A DNA stretch of 64,000 nucleotides from Zeugodacus cucurbitae (Eukaryota; Arthropoda; Insecta; Diptera; Tephritidae), in the NCBI RefSeq assembly GCF_028554725.1, contig NC_071671.1, positions 65,528,001 to 65,592,000 on the forward strand, in the 5' to 3' direction. Shown here piece by piece: positions 40,101-51,553 of the stretch. Each line of letters opens with the position of its first letter. Positions within the stretch are counted from its first letter, which is position 1. The notes beneath the pieces were generated by a model. It was given only the letters and a program-made list of their open reading frames with translations, did no database searches and had not been told where the DNA came from. Both the position numbers and the translations under genes were made by a program.

Positions 40101-41789
40101 ATATATGCACTTATATGCATATGTGTATATGTTTTTTAGTGTAATATCACTTAAATGCTGATGTATTTACATATCTGTCACGCATAGGCATAGAGCTGCG
40201 GCCGCGGCAGTAGATATTGTACGAAAGCGTTTGCGCGTGTGTTGAATTTTTAATTTCAGAAAAGCTACGCATTCAGTATGCTTAACTCGAGTTACACACA
40301 TACACTCAATCACAATTATACATATAATGACATACATATATATTTATATATGTGTAATTACAACGCGCTTGCCCGCCCCCCCTGCGCGCCTCACCTTACT
40401 CTAGCCTCTCTTGCGGCAAAAGTACATATGTCTGTCTGCTTGTGCATATATTTTTATGTCATTTCGCGCGCTTTTTGTGCTTTTGTTGTTGCCTTTTGGC
40501 GCACGAAGCTGTCGACACTCGCTTACTTACAGTAGTTGTTGTCACCACTTCGGCATTCGCACCGCACACCACCCATTCGGCATGCTAAACAGCATTATTA
40601 TTTTTTTATTTTTATTTTTATTATTTTTGTCTTGATTTTAGGGGGGCTTGTCAGCACATTGACTAGTATGTGACGCTATGCCCGTCGCGCCCATAAATGA
40701 ATTGCGTCTTTTGCAAATGCAAATAATATGTGCGGTGATGCATCATCGGCCGTTATCGCTGTAATGAATATTGTTATCGCCAGTGTCTATATGACGGCGA
40801 GCTCAACAGTTGCATACAAATGCATATATGCATATATAATCATCAGGCATTAACATCATTTGCGTGCGCTCATCATCATCATCATCATCATTGTGCCGCC
40901 AGCCATAGTGTCGTCGCATAAAATATATTAATTAAAAGCGATGCATCAGCATTAACTGCATGCCATTTCAATTAAGTGCCATGTAAACAGAATCTAAGCA
41001 TTCTATCATATGTATGTATTTGCCTATGTGTGCGACCGACCATTCATTAATTTACATTGACGCGCAACGCCAGCGTATGGCGCACGCTCCAAATACAAAA
41101 AGTGATCTCTATGCGACGCGCACACTCGCATTGTATAAGTGTGTGTGTGTGTGTGAAATATAAATTTATATATATTCTTTATAGCAAATAGATAGGCGTT
41201 GATCAATTTGTTATTTGTTGTTTTCGCTAATAATTTTGTTGTTTTTATTAAATTTTTGTTCAAAGCGTGCGACGCATGACTTCATCTCTAAATTAAAATT
41301 ATTATTTGTTTTTATTTGTTTATCAGATTTTGCAATGCACTAATTATATTGAAAGCTCATAAAAATTGGTGTTGTAATACAATAAAAATACACTTAAAAG
41401 CATTATATAAACAATTTGTGCGGAATTATTAAACAGTTGAGATGATAGATGATCTCGCATTGCTAAAGATTCGCTGGAAAGATACTGATATTCGCTGAAT
41501 TGTTTTAAATCTTTCTAGAACTAAAGTCAGTCTCTCGCAAGCGTGTGAGAAAAGAACTTACCTCAAAATGAATGAAGTATCTACAAAGCAACAACAAAAA
41601 ATAGTACATATTCCAGGAAATACAGAGTAAATTTAAAAAAAATTGAGAAGCTATAAAACTTAGATGTTAATGGGTTCTTGTAAATTTTTTATTCAACGAA
41701 CCACAGCTAACTTCACTCAAAATTCTACAGTGGAGCTGAGACTTACAAAAATTCCATCCAATAATTCGCAAGCTTTTCAAGCTTTTTCA
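37133..41789. other. Non-coding, very AT-rich (37-39.6 kb) then mixed
   Basis: 37.1-39.6 kb is extremely A/T-rich with long homopolymer runs. 39.8-41.1 kb is more mixed, with several small overlapping frames but no recognisable gene. The frame at 38,258-38,443 has ordinary amino-acid composition but no similarity I know and no clear splice sites. Confidence 0.35.
40871..40891. repeat. (CAT)7 microsatellite
   Basis: Seven uninterrupted CAT units. Confidence 0.9.
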
Positions 41790-42340
41790 GCTTATTTATG
41801 TCTTCGAAAAGAAGCTCGAAGTGGACGCGTTCATTTTTTGTTTTTTCAAACTTTAGTAAAAAAACGTGTACATCGTGTGTTCAAAAAATAACGGGAATTT
41901 CATTTTTGAAAAAAAAAGCTTTTTTACCTTATTTAGGAACTCGAAAAGAAGCTCGAAGTGGACGCGTTCATTTTTGTTTTTTTTCAAACTTTAGTAAAAA
42001 AAACGTGTACATCGTGTGTTCAAAAATTAACAAGAATTTTAATTTTTGACAAAATATTTTTTATTCCCCTACAACAATAATGTCGACTTCAAAATTGTTC
42101 TCATTCGATATTAAGCACTTATGCCAGCGCTCCTTCCAATCGTCGAAACACTTCTCAAAATGTAACAGTCTTTGACTCTGTTAGCGATTTCTCATTCGCT
42201 TGCAAAACGACGGCTCTTTAAGGTTTTTATTTTGGAAATAGAAAATTTTTCACGATAGAAAAATAAAAAAATGTGGACAATTGGACTTTTGAATAATTGC
42301 AAATTTAAAAATTCCCGTTATTTTTTGAATATACCTCATA
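41790..42340 (-). mobile_element. Mariner relic with tandemly duplicated end segment
   Basis: Minus-strand 42,158-42,061 translates as KCFDDWKERWHKCLISNENN followed by a short tail and a stop, the mariner transposase C-terminal block. GTGTTCAAAAAATAACGGGA-like ends lie at about 41,876 and 42,014 (+) and, inverted, at 42,308-42,332 (AAAATTCCCGTTATTTTTTG). The left end plus about 100 bp of flank is duplicated with a 137-bp period: GAAGCTCGAAGTGGACGCGT recurs at 41,811 and 41,948. The transposase body is missing. Confidence 0.8.
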
Positions 42341-43557
42341 TGCTGGATGGATAAAATGTTGTCAAAATACGCCCCACATAATATAGTTATCTGCTCTATC
42401 GATTAATATAAAAGTAAAAAAATTAAGCATTACCCATGATGGGCCACTAAATATATACTACTACACATAAATCTGTTTCCAATACTCAAATGCTAAGAAC
42501 TACTCATAACATTATTGCAGACTGCCGCCAAAGTCATAATTTACCATTTAAAAATAACCCACTTTTCCTATAAAATAATATGCATTACACTATTTTAAGA
42601 CCACAAGCCATTGATTAAATCTGCAATTCATAATATTGGCAACTCACTCTACTAAAAACTATAAATAAATAAGCCCGCTGGCACACGTACTACGATACTC
42701 GCATTGGCAAAGAGGCGAGGCTTATTAATCTTACTATTGCAAAGCATGCCGCTATTTTTAGCTACAACTTATGCCATAAATAAAACTTTACCCACTTGCT
42801 GAACAAGCCACACAGATCGTGACTCGTTGTGGCTCGAATGCAAGTAACCGTAAGCGCGCTGGCGATTTTGGCTGTGCCACAATATAGACATAGATATTTG
42901 TAACTATGAGTGTGTAGTATCCTTTTTGCATAGAGATAACATCGTCTGGCGGTCACTTCAATAGCCAACCGATCAATTCACTTAACCAGATCGAGTGAGC
43001 AGAGCAAAAACAAAAAAAAAAAAACAAGAAGAAAAAGCAACAACAAGTTAAAATGATATGTGTTGTCGGTAACGCCTTTGAATTGTGGCAATACAATTTT
43101 ATGCAATGCCACCCATTGAACTGCGTCGGCACTACACACAGTCTGTATACGATTCCCATAAAGTTGCTATTTATAGCCGGGCAAAGCACACGTAAGCGGC
43201 CGCCGCTTGTATCGACAATACTACGAAATGTTTATATGTCGAGAATGTAGACTATGAGGCGCTTACAAGCTCACAAGCGCTCAAGCCGCTATAAGCTGCC
43301 GCCTCGTGTTGACCAATCGGTCCGGCGCAACCGACCGGCTCAACAAAGCAACTATGTATTGAACGCCGTCTGGCTACTGGCCGGCCGGTCGCTAGCTGTC
43401 AGCCATCAGACGCCCGCTGCCTTCTGCCTGTTGCCGACAAAAGGAAGCGACAATAGTCGTGTAGCTGGGTAGTCACGAAAAATTCAAGGTTCAACTTGGC
43501 CCATATCCATTTACCCAATTCTTTGAATGCGCCAGCCAGACGACAGACAGTACGTGG
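42341..43557. other. ITP-proximal upstream region, GC-richer toward its end
   Basis: Non-coding. From about 43,180 to 43,560 GC content rises sharply above the surroundings (GGCCGCCGC, CCGGCCGG runs), which in this AT-rich locus suggests a promoter or 5' exon. Small open frames here have no similarity. Confidence 0.35.
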
Positions 43558-43566
43558 CTATAAATA
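43558..43566 (+). promoter_or_regulatory. TATA-like box upstream of ITP coding exon
   Basis: CTATAAATA in the context GTGGCTATAAATACTTG matches the core TATA consensus well. It follows a GC-richer stretch and lies 551 bp upstream of the ITP coding exon. A start about 25-30 bp downstream would need a 5' UTR intron ending at the 44,116 acceptor. No convincing initiator motif was seen, so this is a candidate proximal promoter only. Confidence 0.3.
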
Positions 43567-44116
43567 CTTGTACAAATAAGCCAGGCAATACGACAAAAAA
43601 AAAATCGAGCAAATGCAGCTGTAGGCAGACAAACTTTAAAAATAGCGTACCAGAAACAGAGAAAAAAACAAAAAAAAAAACAGAAATATATTTAAGAAGA
43701 GTAGACAAATAAATATCACGCCCGTGACCAAGGTGTAGCGTGAGTCGATCGTGCTGCAACTCAATTCACGCAAAGTCACCATAAAAACAACAATGGTTTT
43801 ATCGATTTTAACTATGCTTTGATAGATGGGGCTTAAGCCGTGGTCAGACTTGTGTGATTTAATGCGTTAGAAATTTTATAATTAAATTATTGTTTATTTT
43901 TCAATAATAGCTCGATCGATATATTTCGCAATAAGAATGTCACCGAATGAAACCCTTGATCGATTAATATCGATTAAATTGATAATTTTTTGGTATTGTT
44001 AATAATATTTTCCAGAGCCTTACAATATTAAGCATATTATAATATTAAATTCCATATTTAGCTTCTCAATATTTTTTACTAATTTCCAATTTACAATTTT
44101 TGTAATCTCATTACAG

Positions 44117-44337
44117 ATGTGTTCCCGCAACATTAAGATCTCGGTGGTGCTGTTTCTTGTCTTGATTCCACTTATCACAGCTTTGCCACACAACAATCAC
44201 AATTTGTCAAAGCGAAGCAATTTCTTCGACTTAGAGTGCAAAGGCATCTTCAACAAAACAATGTTCTTCCGGTTGGATCGCATTTGCGAAGACTGCTATC
44301 AACTTTTCCGCGAGACAAGTATACACCGACTATGCAA
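44117..44337 (+). CDS. ITP: ITP shared exon: signal peptide, propeptide, N-terminal mature domain
   Basis: The exon starts exactly at an ATG following the acceptor TTACAG. Residues 4-23 are strongly hydrophobic (KISVVLFLVLIPLITALP), a clear signal peptide. Then HNNHNLSKR ends in a dibasic processing site, giving a mature N-terminus of SNFFDLECKGIFNKTMFFRL. The following RLDRICEDCYQLFRE and SIHRLCK supply cysteines 2-4. The donor is AA|GTAAGTTG. The sequence is near-identical to what I know of Drosophila ITP, so it is under strong constraint. Confidence 0.95.
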
Positions 44338-47300
44338 GTAAGTTGTCGCCTTACATGTTCTATAAGAAATTAAACCTGACCACAATTTGTAAATTAAATA
44401 ATATTGTGGGAACTGATATAAAGAGAATTGATTAAAATAAAGCAATAACTGTCACTTAAGATAGGGTAACAGATAGCAGATGATAACTGTAGTTGGTTTA
44501 TAGACTGAATTATATTATAAAACTTAAAATTAGTATTTAGTTCTAAAATTTATATTAGTTATTGCACGTCTTTTAACCGTTCTTAATACGTTTCCACAGT
44601 ATTATTAAATTACAAATGTTATAACAGCTGTCTTCGATTGCTTTTGACAAGCTAGCAGAGCTCAAGCATAGCGAGCAAAGAAGTAGCGTATCGAAGACCG
44701 CTAATATGATGTGGTTGAAGGTGTTTTATACGAAAGTGGGGTTAGCTAAGAAGAGTATCGAGAGACTCTCACTACGTCTCTAAAAGTATTTTACTTCTAC
44801 TTATTATTAGGGTTCCCATAATTTTAAGATTATATTATATAAATATTAGAGTATTTAATGAAGATTAGCTTTACTTCAAATCTTTGAGATAAAATTAGAG
44901 CATTTATATTGCAAAAGTTTTCAGTTAATGTTAACGTATTTTAGAACATTTTTTATGTATTTCATATTAAGCATACCATGGCTTAATATCGAAGGCCTCT
45001 ATCTATTATTATTACTAATTTTAATTTAAGATCTTTATATAAATATAGAACTGAAAATACCTTACTGTATATAAAAAAATCTTTGACATCTCTTGGTTAC
45101 CAGTTCATAAGGCTTTTGCATGCATTAAATACTTCGAAATCTTCTTGTATATAGAATACTGAAACATGAGTTCGCCTTCTATGATCCAACTATCCATACA
45201 TCTCTCCAAATATGCCTACTTAACCAGTATATAAATCATAAAATATTTGTTTTGTGCATTATTCTCATTCGAAACAGGCAAAATTGCTTTACACACGAAA
45301 CATTCGGCGAATGTCTGAAAGTTCTAATGATCCCCGAAGAAGAAGTTACCCAACTTCAGTATTTTGTTAAGGTCATTAAAGGTGCGCCAGTGCCATTCGC
45401 TTTCACAAATGTGCAATAAAGAGACGCGGCAAATACTATGAATTAGTGCACACAGAAATATAAATGAAATTTATAAATATTTTTACCAAATTACACACAA
45501 GCATATTTGTTATAATTACAATAACAATACGTTTCACCTGAAGTGCTATATGAGAAGCATATGCTTTGAAATTGAAATTGTTAATTAGAAACTTCTGTAT
45601 TTTTAATGTTAATAACGCGAGTTTACATATAATTTATATGAATTGAAATTATTTATTGTTTATATATATGCGGGCAAATTATTAGTAATTATACACAAAA
45701 AAATTATTTATTTTAATATTTTGCGGTTTTATATATATTTTTTATTATGTATAAATAAATATGTTATTTTTTTTTTACATATATATTTTTTTTATATATT
45801 AATAAATATGTTATTTATTTATTTTTAAACTGTAGAAAAAATTTATTTTTTAAACCACTCTAATTTATTAAATTATTTCTATATTTATTATAATTAATTT
45901 ATATTTTACTTTATTCTCTATATTTTATACTTATTATCCCCATAAACATTCGTTTTCTATTAAATATTCTTACTTTTTAATTTCTTTATGCTTATGTTGT
46001 TTTATTTTATTATTTTTCTTTTATTTTTAGGAAAAACTGCTTCGATTCGAAATGGTTTGGAGAATGCTTAAAAGTGCTTCTAATACCAACGGAAGAGATT
46101 TCGAAATTACAGCACTTTATCAAAGTGATTAACGGCTCTCCAATATCATTCCCGCAGTCGGTCCCAACATAACTTTAGTTTAGTTGCAAAAAAAAAAAAA
46201 ACTTTCCAATTTCCAATTAATTTGTACTTATTTATTATTGTATTTTACGATGGTTTTAAGTTTCATTTGATTTTTATGATTTTCTGTTTATTATTACATA
46301 CATACGTGTATATGTATATGTAATTAATTATGTTTATGCTTAAAATATGCTTAATTTATTTTAAATAACAAATCAGAACCTTAAATGTTAACTAAACAGA
46401 AATAAATGAAACTCACACACATACACACATATACAAAAACACAAAAAACAACGTTGAAAAGAAGAGAATGAAATTCAAACTATTTATAAACTTATTTATT
46501 TTATAAGTAAAATAGTAACTTTATACAAATGTGACATTTAAGGAAAAAAGTGAAAAAATATTGTAAACTAATAACTCAAAGTTTTGGTGTGGAAATAAAG
46601 ATAACGCAAAAAATCAAAAAACCAATAGACAATCGATAGATTTTACCGTGCAGTACTATTGAATAACATTATGTGAAATACAGCTCTGTTAATCTAACAG
46701 GAAGCTATAATATAACAGAATTTCGAATGCAGTTCTGTTAATTTTACAGAAATATGTTGAGCTTTAAAAGCAGTTCGTTTAACTTTACATAAATCTGTAA
46801 TAACTATAACAGAGTTCCCTATGCAGTACTGTTAACATAGATGTTACATAGATCTGTAACATAACAGAACCTTAAATGCAGCTCTGTTATCTCAGAGAAA
46901 TCTTTAATATAACAGAATCAGCTCTGATAATCTAACAGATATTTGTAATATAACAGACTTTCAAAAACATTACTGCTAATCTAACAGAAATCTGTAACAT
47001 AACAGCGCTTCAAAAGCAGCTCTGTTAACATTATTCCAAACTACGCAGCATCACTTGAACCGCTTAAAAACAAACATAGAACATGTCTCGGGAATTTTGC
47101 ATACTAAAGAGTATTGTTTTTGTATTTATGAATATATTCGTAAAATTTTTCCAATTTTTTTTTTTGTTTGAAACCGCAAATCACTAAGCATAACTTTGAG
47201 TTTTTAATTTACAAGTGTTTGTTAGTATATTACAAATGTATATGTAGGTATAAATGCATGAAAAAAAGATGTGAAACTATTATTGTAGTATGTGCTTTCC

Positions 47301-48954
47301 AATAAGTATTCAACTAGTAAAAATGTTATTTCTGTAAATTAAAAAAAAAATATACAAACATATATTTTTTACCAAAAACAAGGAAATTAAAAAGTAATTC
47401 AATTAAAAATATTCCTTTATACATTTTGCAATTTGTGAGAAACACACAAAAATCCAGTTATACATACACAAAAAAAAAACATTAAACAAAATTTTTTTCC
47501 AAACAACAATAAAAAATACACACAATAATATTTTCACCCCCAAATGTGGGTACATTGTAAATGTACTGTTAAGACAGTTGGAGCACTACAAAGAGTTTCT
47601 AAACTTTTTTTTATATATAAATAAATATATATATAATATAACTATATGCTAGTTTCGTTTACAAGAGTTATGTACTATATTTAAAAGAGAAATTTATAAA
47701 AAGAAAAACTGTGAAAAAAAAATTTCAAAATATTTCAAAAATCAAAAAAAGATGGCATCAAGTTATGATAAAGAAACGCACACATACATACAAGTACATA
47801 GAGACTTACATACATACCTATGTATGCAAATATGTATGTACAATGTATGTGCATGTTGGCGAAATTTGTTAGCAAATATTTACTGAAATTATTGTGATAA
47901 AGTAGTAGAACGACAAGCAAGCATAAATATGTAGTAGAAAGTATGAATGGCGAAACTCAGCAACAGCAACAACAACACGCGCACAAGCAGCAACTGACGT
48001 AAGCTGGCCTGGACAGCAAGTGCGAGCGGTATACACTTCAGATCGCAGAGCAGCACAACAACAACACACATATTACAGTTATTTGTTCATATGTGTGTGT
48101 TGAGAGCTTACAGGACTTTTGCGGAAATACATCACAATTACAAACACGCACACACACACATGTACCAGTGCAATAACAACAATATTGAACTTTTGATTTT
48201 TTGGTATGTTTATGTTTTGTATTTTTTGATTTTTAGTTTTTTTACATGTTTTTTTTTGTATAAAACATATTTTTGCTTAGTTCTATTTTTGAACAGTCGT
48301 TTTTGATTGATACCTTAGCCACTCTGTAATGGTGTTGCAAGCTTATGCGCCTGCAGATAGGCTATATTTTGAGCAATGAAAACCATTAAACATTGCAGAT
48401 TTTGCGTTTTGTAATAAACAAACTTTAAATTATTTGTATATTTTTTCAATACATTTTTTTATAAATAAAAAAAAAATATTTTATTATTTTTTTAAAAATA
48501 CACATTTTTATAGTATTTTTTAAAATACTTAGTCAAAACAACACAAGCACTCACATTCACATAAGAAAATGAAAGTTTTTGTATAAAATTATTGTCTAAA
48601 TAGTAACTGTATTTTGTAAATATGTACAGAAAATTTTTACGCGGCAAAGTCCGTTTTTTGGAAACTAGATTTCCTAACAATTTTTGGCTGAAATTTTACT
48701 ATTTTGTATAAAGTTGAACACGCACTTTTTGCACTGCGTTTGTATCAGAATTTTTGCAAATAATTTTTGAATTTTTGAAATTTTAAATTTTACCATAATA
48801 TATAATAACACTAACACCAACTGTCTTCTCATTCTCTCGCAACAGGCAAGATTGCTTCGGTTCACAATTCTTCGCCGCCTGCGTTGAGGCACTACAATTG
48901 CACGAGGAAATGGACAAATACAACGAATGGCGCTTCACACTCGGCAAGAAGTAA
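44117..48954 (+). CDS. ITP: Ion transport peptide (ITP / ITP-L), alternatively spliced neuropeptide gene
   Basis: Encodes a secreted hormone of the crustacean hyperglycaemic hormone (CHH)/ITP family, which in insects controls ion and water transport in hindgut and renal tissue and acts as a clock-neuron peptide. One shared exon (44,117-44,337) supplies the signal peptide, a short propeptide ending in the KR cleavage site, and the first part of the mature peptide. It ends in phase 2 (AA|G), and each of three downstream exons starts with the G completing that Lys codon: 45,278-45,419, 46,031-46,172 and 48,846-48,954. Predicted precursors are 120, 120 and 109 residues. Six cysteines typical of the family are present in each form (C-x-C pattern CEDC, LC, CF, EC/AC). 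Each 3' exon carries its own stop, so they are mutually exclusive endings. Identification is firm; actual isoforms need transcript data. Confidence 0.95.
45278..45419 (+). CDS. ITP: ITP-L type alternative 3' exon A
   Basis: The acceptor is GAAACAG|G. It reads QNCFTHETFGECLKVLMIPE, then EEVTQLQYFVKVIKGAPVPF and AFTNVQ, with a TAA stop. It lacks a Gly-basic amidation signal, so it encodes a long, non-amidated ITP-like isoform. It is the same length as exon B (46,031-46,172) and clearly paralogous (GECLKVL-x-IP-x-EE core), showing tandem exon duplication. A possible polyadenylation hexamer AATAAA at 45,415 overlaps the stop codon. Equivalent to one of the two Drosophila ITPL forms; which one is uncertain. 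Confidence 0.9.
46031..46172 (+). CDS. ITP: ITP-L type alternative 3' exon B
   Basis: The acceptor is TTTTTAG|G. It reads KNCFDSKWFGECLKVLLIPT, then EEISKLQHFIKVINGSPISF and PQSVPT, with a TAA stop. There is no amidation signal. It closely matches the Drosophila ITP-L ending I recall (DCFDSKWFGECLKVLLIP). It is followed by a poly-A run and several AATAAA hexamers (for example near 46,402), so it may have its own 3' end. Confidence 0.9.
46650..47030. repeat. ~49-bp minisatellite with CTGTTA/TAACAG inverted motifs
   Basis: About eight or nine imperfect units, anchored by CAGCTCTGTTAATCTAACAG-like sequence, start near 46,651, 46,681, 46,730, 46,771, 46,824, 46,879, 46,919, 46,968 and 47,017. 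Each unit holds CTGTTA and TAACAG arms able to pair. The array sits between ITP-L exon B and the amidated exon, so it could influence splice choice; that is inference. Confidence 0.85.
47031..48845 (+). other. ITP intron preceding amidated exon
   Basis: AT-rich intronic sequence with TACATACA and CACA tracts (about 47,780-47,850 and 48,140-48,160). No further ITP-like exon was seen. It ends at the acceptor CTCGCAACAG. Confidence 0.6.
48846..48954 (+). CDS. ITP: ITP amidated-form 3' exon
   Basis: Reads QDCFGSQFFAACVEALQLHE, then EMDKYNEWRFTLGKK and TAA. The terminal Leu-Gly-Lys-Lys is the classic C-terminal amidation signal of hormone-active ITP, predicting a mature peptide ending in Thr-Leu-amide. 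The stop codon lies within AAGTAAGCG, which also resembles a splice donor. The first downstream AATAAA is at about 49,134, with many more further on, consistent with a long 3' UTR. Confidence 0.92.
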
Positions 48955-51553
48955 GCGGTGCCATTCGACTAAGTTCAGCTAATTTCTTTGTTGACGACCG
49001 GCGGATGATGTTCATATGCATTGGTTGCAATGTGTGGCATGTAGTATGTGCATAATGTGGATTGTGCGTTTGTGTTGGCTTTTTGAAGATGAAGAGAATA
49101 CGACGACTTGGACTGGAACACTGATAATTGTTAAATAAAATAATGGAAGGAGATAAATGAAATTAATGTTTAACTGTATAACGAAAATGGCAATGTGATC
49201 CTGTTGATGAAAAACGCCGATAATGATTAGAGTGATGATGACTACGATGACGATGACGACACTGGCAGCTAAGCATGAATATAGATTATGGAGTAATGGA
49301 ATACTGAAAACAAAAAAAAAACCGTTATGGAATTTTATAATAAATTTTTATTAAAACAAAATACTTAGAAAGAACTAAGAAAAAACACACATACATATTA
49401 TCAATGGAAATTTAATGAAATAAACAAAAGTATTTAGCACAAATGAATAAAACAATTACAATTACAATTACAATTTAAAAACTAAACTAACTGTTTCAAA
49501 TTGCTCGTTGATGTACTTTGATGTCTGCATAAAGCAAATTTTTAGCAAAATAAATACAAAAATTAAAAAAAAAATTAATTGAAATCAAAATCCAAATGAA
49601 TATACACACAATTACTATACATAGCTATTTTTCATGAATTAAAACTTAGTTTATGCACAAAAATGTTAAATGTAAAAAAAAATTATTTGAAAAAAATGGG
49701 AGTTTTGAATAAAATACAATGTGTGTGTAGTTTTTCGCTTGCGTTTACTATATCCGTCTCCAGTGGTTAATTTTAAAGCTTTCATGTTTAAAAAAAAATA
49801 TTTACAAAAAAACAAAAAATAAAAATAATTTCAGCCTTAAAATACTCCATTTACCAAAAAAAAAATGTCAGCAGAAAACGAATAAATAAATGCATATAAA
49901 GCTAAAATCCGATTGCATGCAAATTAAATTTAAATGCAACAAATCGATTTAATCGATCTTAACGAAACCGTTAACAAAAAACAACAAACAAAAGCGACCA
50001 ATACAAAACTATAACAGAAACACACAAACAAGTATTTTAAATGTCTGATGTAAATAGTTGATTCATTTTTAGTTTTTTATTTTCGATTATTATTTTGTAA
50101 TAATTTGTAATTATATTTATATTAATATAATTATATTATTGATATGTTAAAATTTAACTAACGTAAATTATTGATTATGTGCTATAAGTAGTAGCTATCG
50201 AATCGTGAGGTTTTAATTTTTTACAATTTAATAACTTTACATACATACACATAAATATATGCGAAATATACAAATGAATTGTATTGAAAACATAAAAGTA
50301 TTTTTAATTTGTAAATTATTTTTGCAATAATATGCTTAAGTTATTTTTATTACTAATTATATACATACAAAACATACATACCTACATATATATATGATAT
50401 ATTGTACTATCGTTACGATGATTTTTTTTATACTGTGCAAATAATATGATAACAAAATAACAATAAAAACACAACAACTCCACACATAAGCTCATATGTA
50501 AATTCAATAGACCACAAACGACGGAAAGTATGTATGTATGTAGCTAACAAGCAATACCTTACATTATTCACATACATATGTATGTATGTATTTAAATTCT
50601 TATTATGTACATTAACATTCACGTACATTAAAAATATAACTAAAACTATGTTTGTAACGCTGCATATGCTGTCATACACCAACACAAATGTAACTATCGC
50701 TAAAGATTTGTACAATCTTTTTTACTTTGTTTCTCACTTTACATGCAATAAATATCACATAACGCGTATTTAGTTTTATTTTTTATGATTGTAACATTAT
50801 TTTATTTGTTTTTGTATTTAATTTTGAGTTTTGTATGATTATTACTTTTAAATTGAAACTTCTTTTGATCTAGTCGTAAAATAAAGATTGTATAATTCAA
50901 ACTCTAAAATAAAGTGTTTTTGTTCTGTTTGGTAATAGGTAATAGGGAGTCGCAGCAACAACAATATAGGCGCTTTGTGCAACTGTGTCGGAGTACAAAA
51001 TGTTCACTATTCACTCCTTTGCTTTAGAATCATCGTATGGTTACAAAAAGGTTTCTAATTTAGCATGTACTTTCCGATTAGCTATATTGCATTATTATTA
51101 TATTATTCTAAACTATCACTAATATGTTAGCAATTTTTCTTTGAAGCGTATAAACTGAAAATTAGAACAGTTTGGACTACCAAATTAACGGCTGTTTTGA
51201 AAAATGTCCTCTGACAGGGTGTTCCAGAAGCATAAATAGAATAATTATTAATAAAATAGCAGACTCAACGAGTAAACATCAAACGCTTCAATTCCGACGT
51301 GCTTTTATTATTTTGCATAAGTCATACATAAATTATGTTGCTGTAATTATGTAATAAAATTTAATAATGCTGATTATATTGGTAAAATATTTGAAAATGT
51401 AATATGTTCAGTTTTCAACTGTTATATTTTTGCCTACAGCGTGTATTGTTCTGATTCCACTTTGTTTCTACAATTCCAGCACATTTTCATTAAAGCACGG
51501 TCAAAAGTTTACTTTCTATAAAAAGTATTTTGTGTTTTTTCTATATATTCACA
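48955..51553 (+). other. ITP 3' UTR and intergenic region
   Basis: Contains AATAAA at about 49,134 and several later candidates, A-rich tracts and TATG repeats. No coding sequence was recognised before the ZCCHC8 start. The exact 3' end of ITP cannot be placed. Confidence 0.5.

Noticed and set aside
43053..43472. Two open frames just upstream of ITP as a possible small gene
   Set aside because: No similarity, no supporting splice sites, and they fall in a GC-rich patch better explained as promoter or 5' UTR.
48846..48960. Splice donor GTAAGC at the ITP amidated exon end, implying further coding
   Set aside because: The Gly-Lys-Lys followed by stop is the conserved terminus of hormone-active ITP in insects, so the donor-like sequence is most likely incidental.
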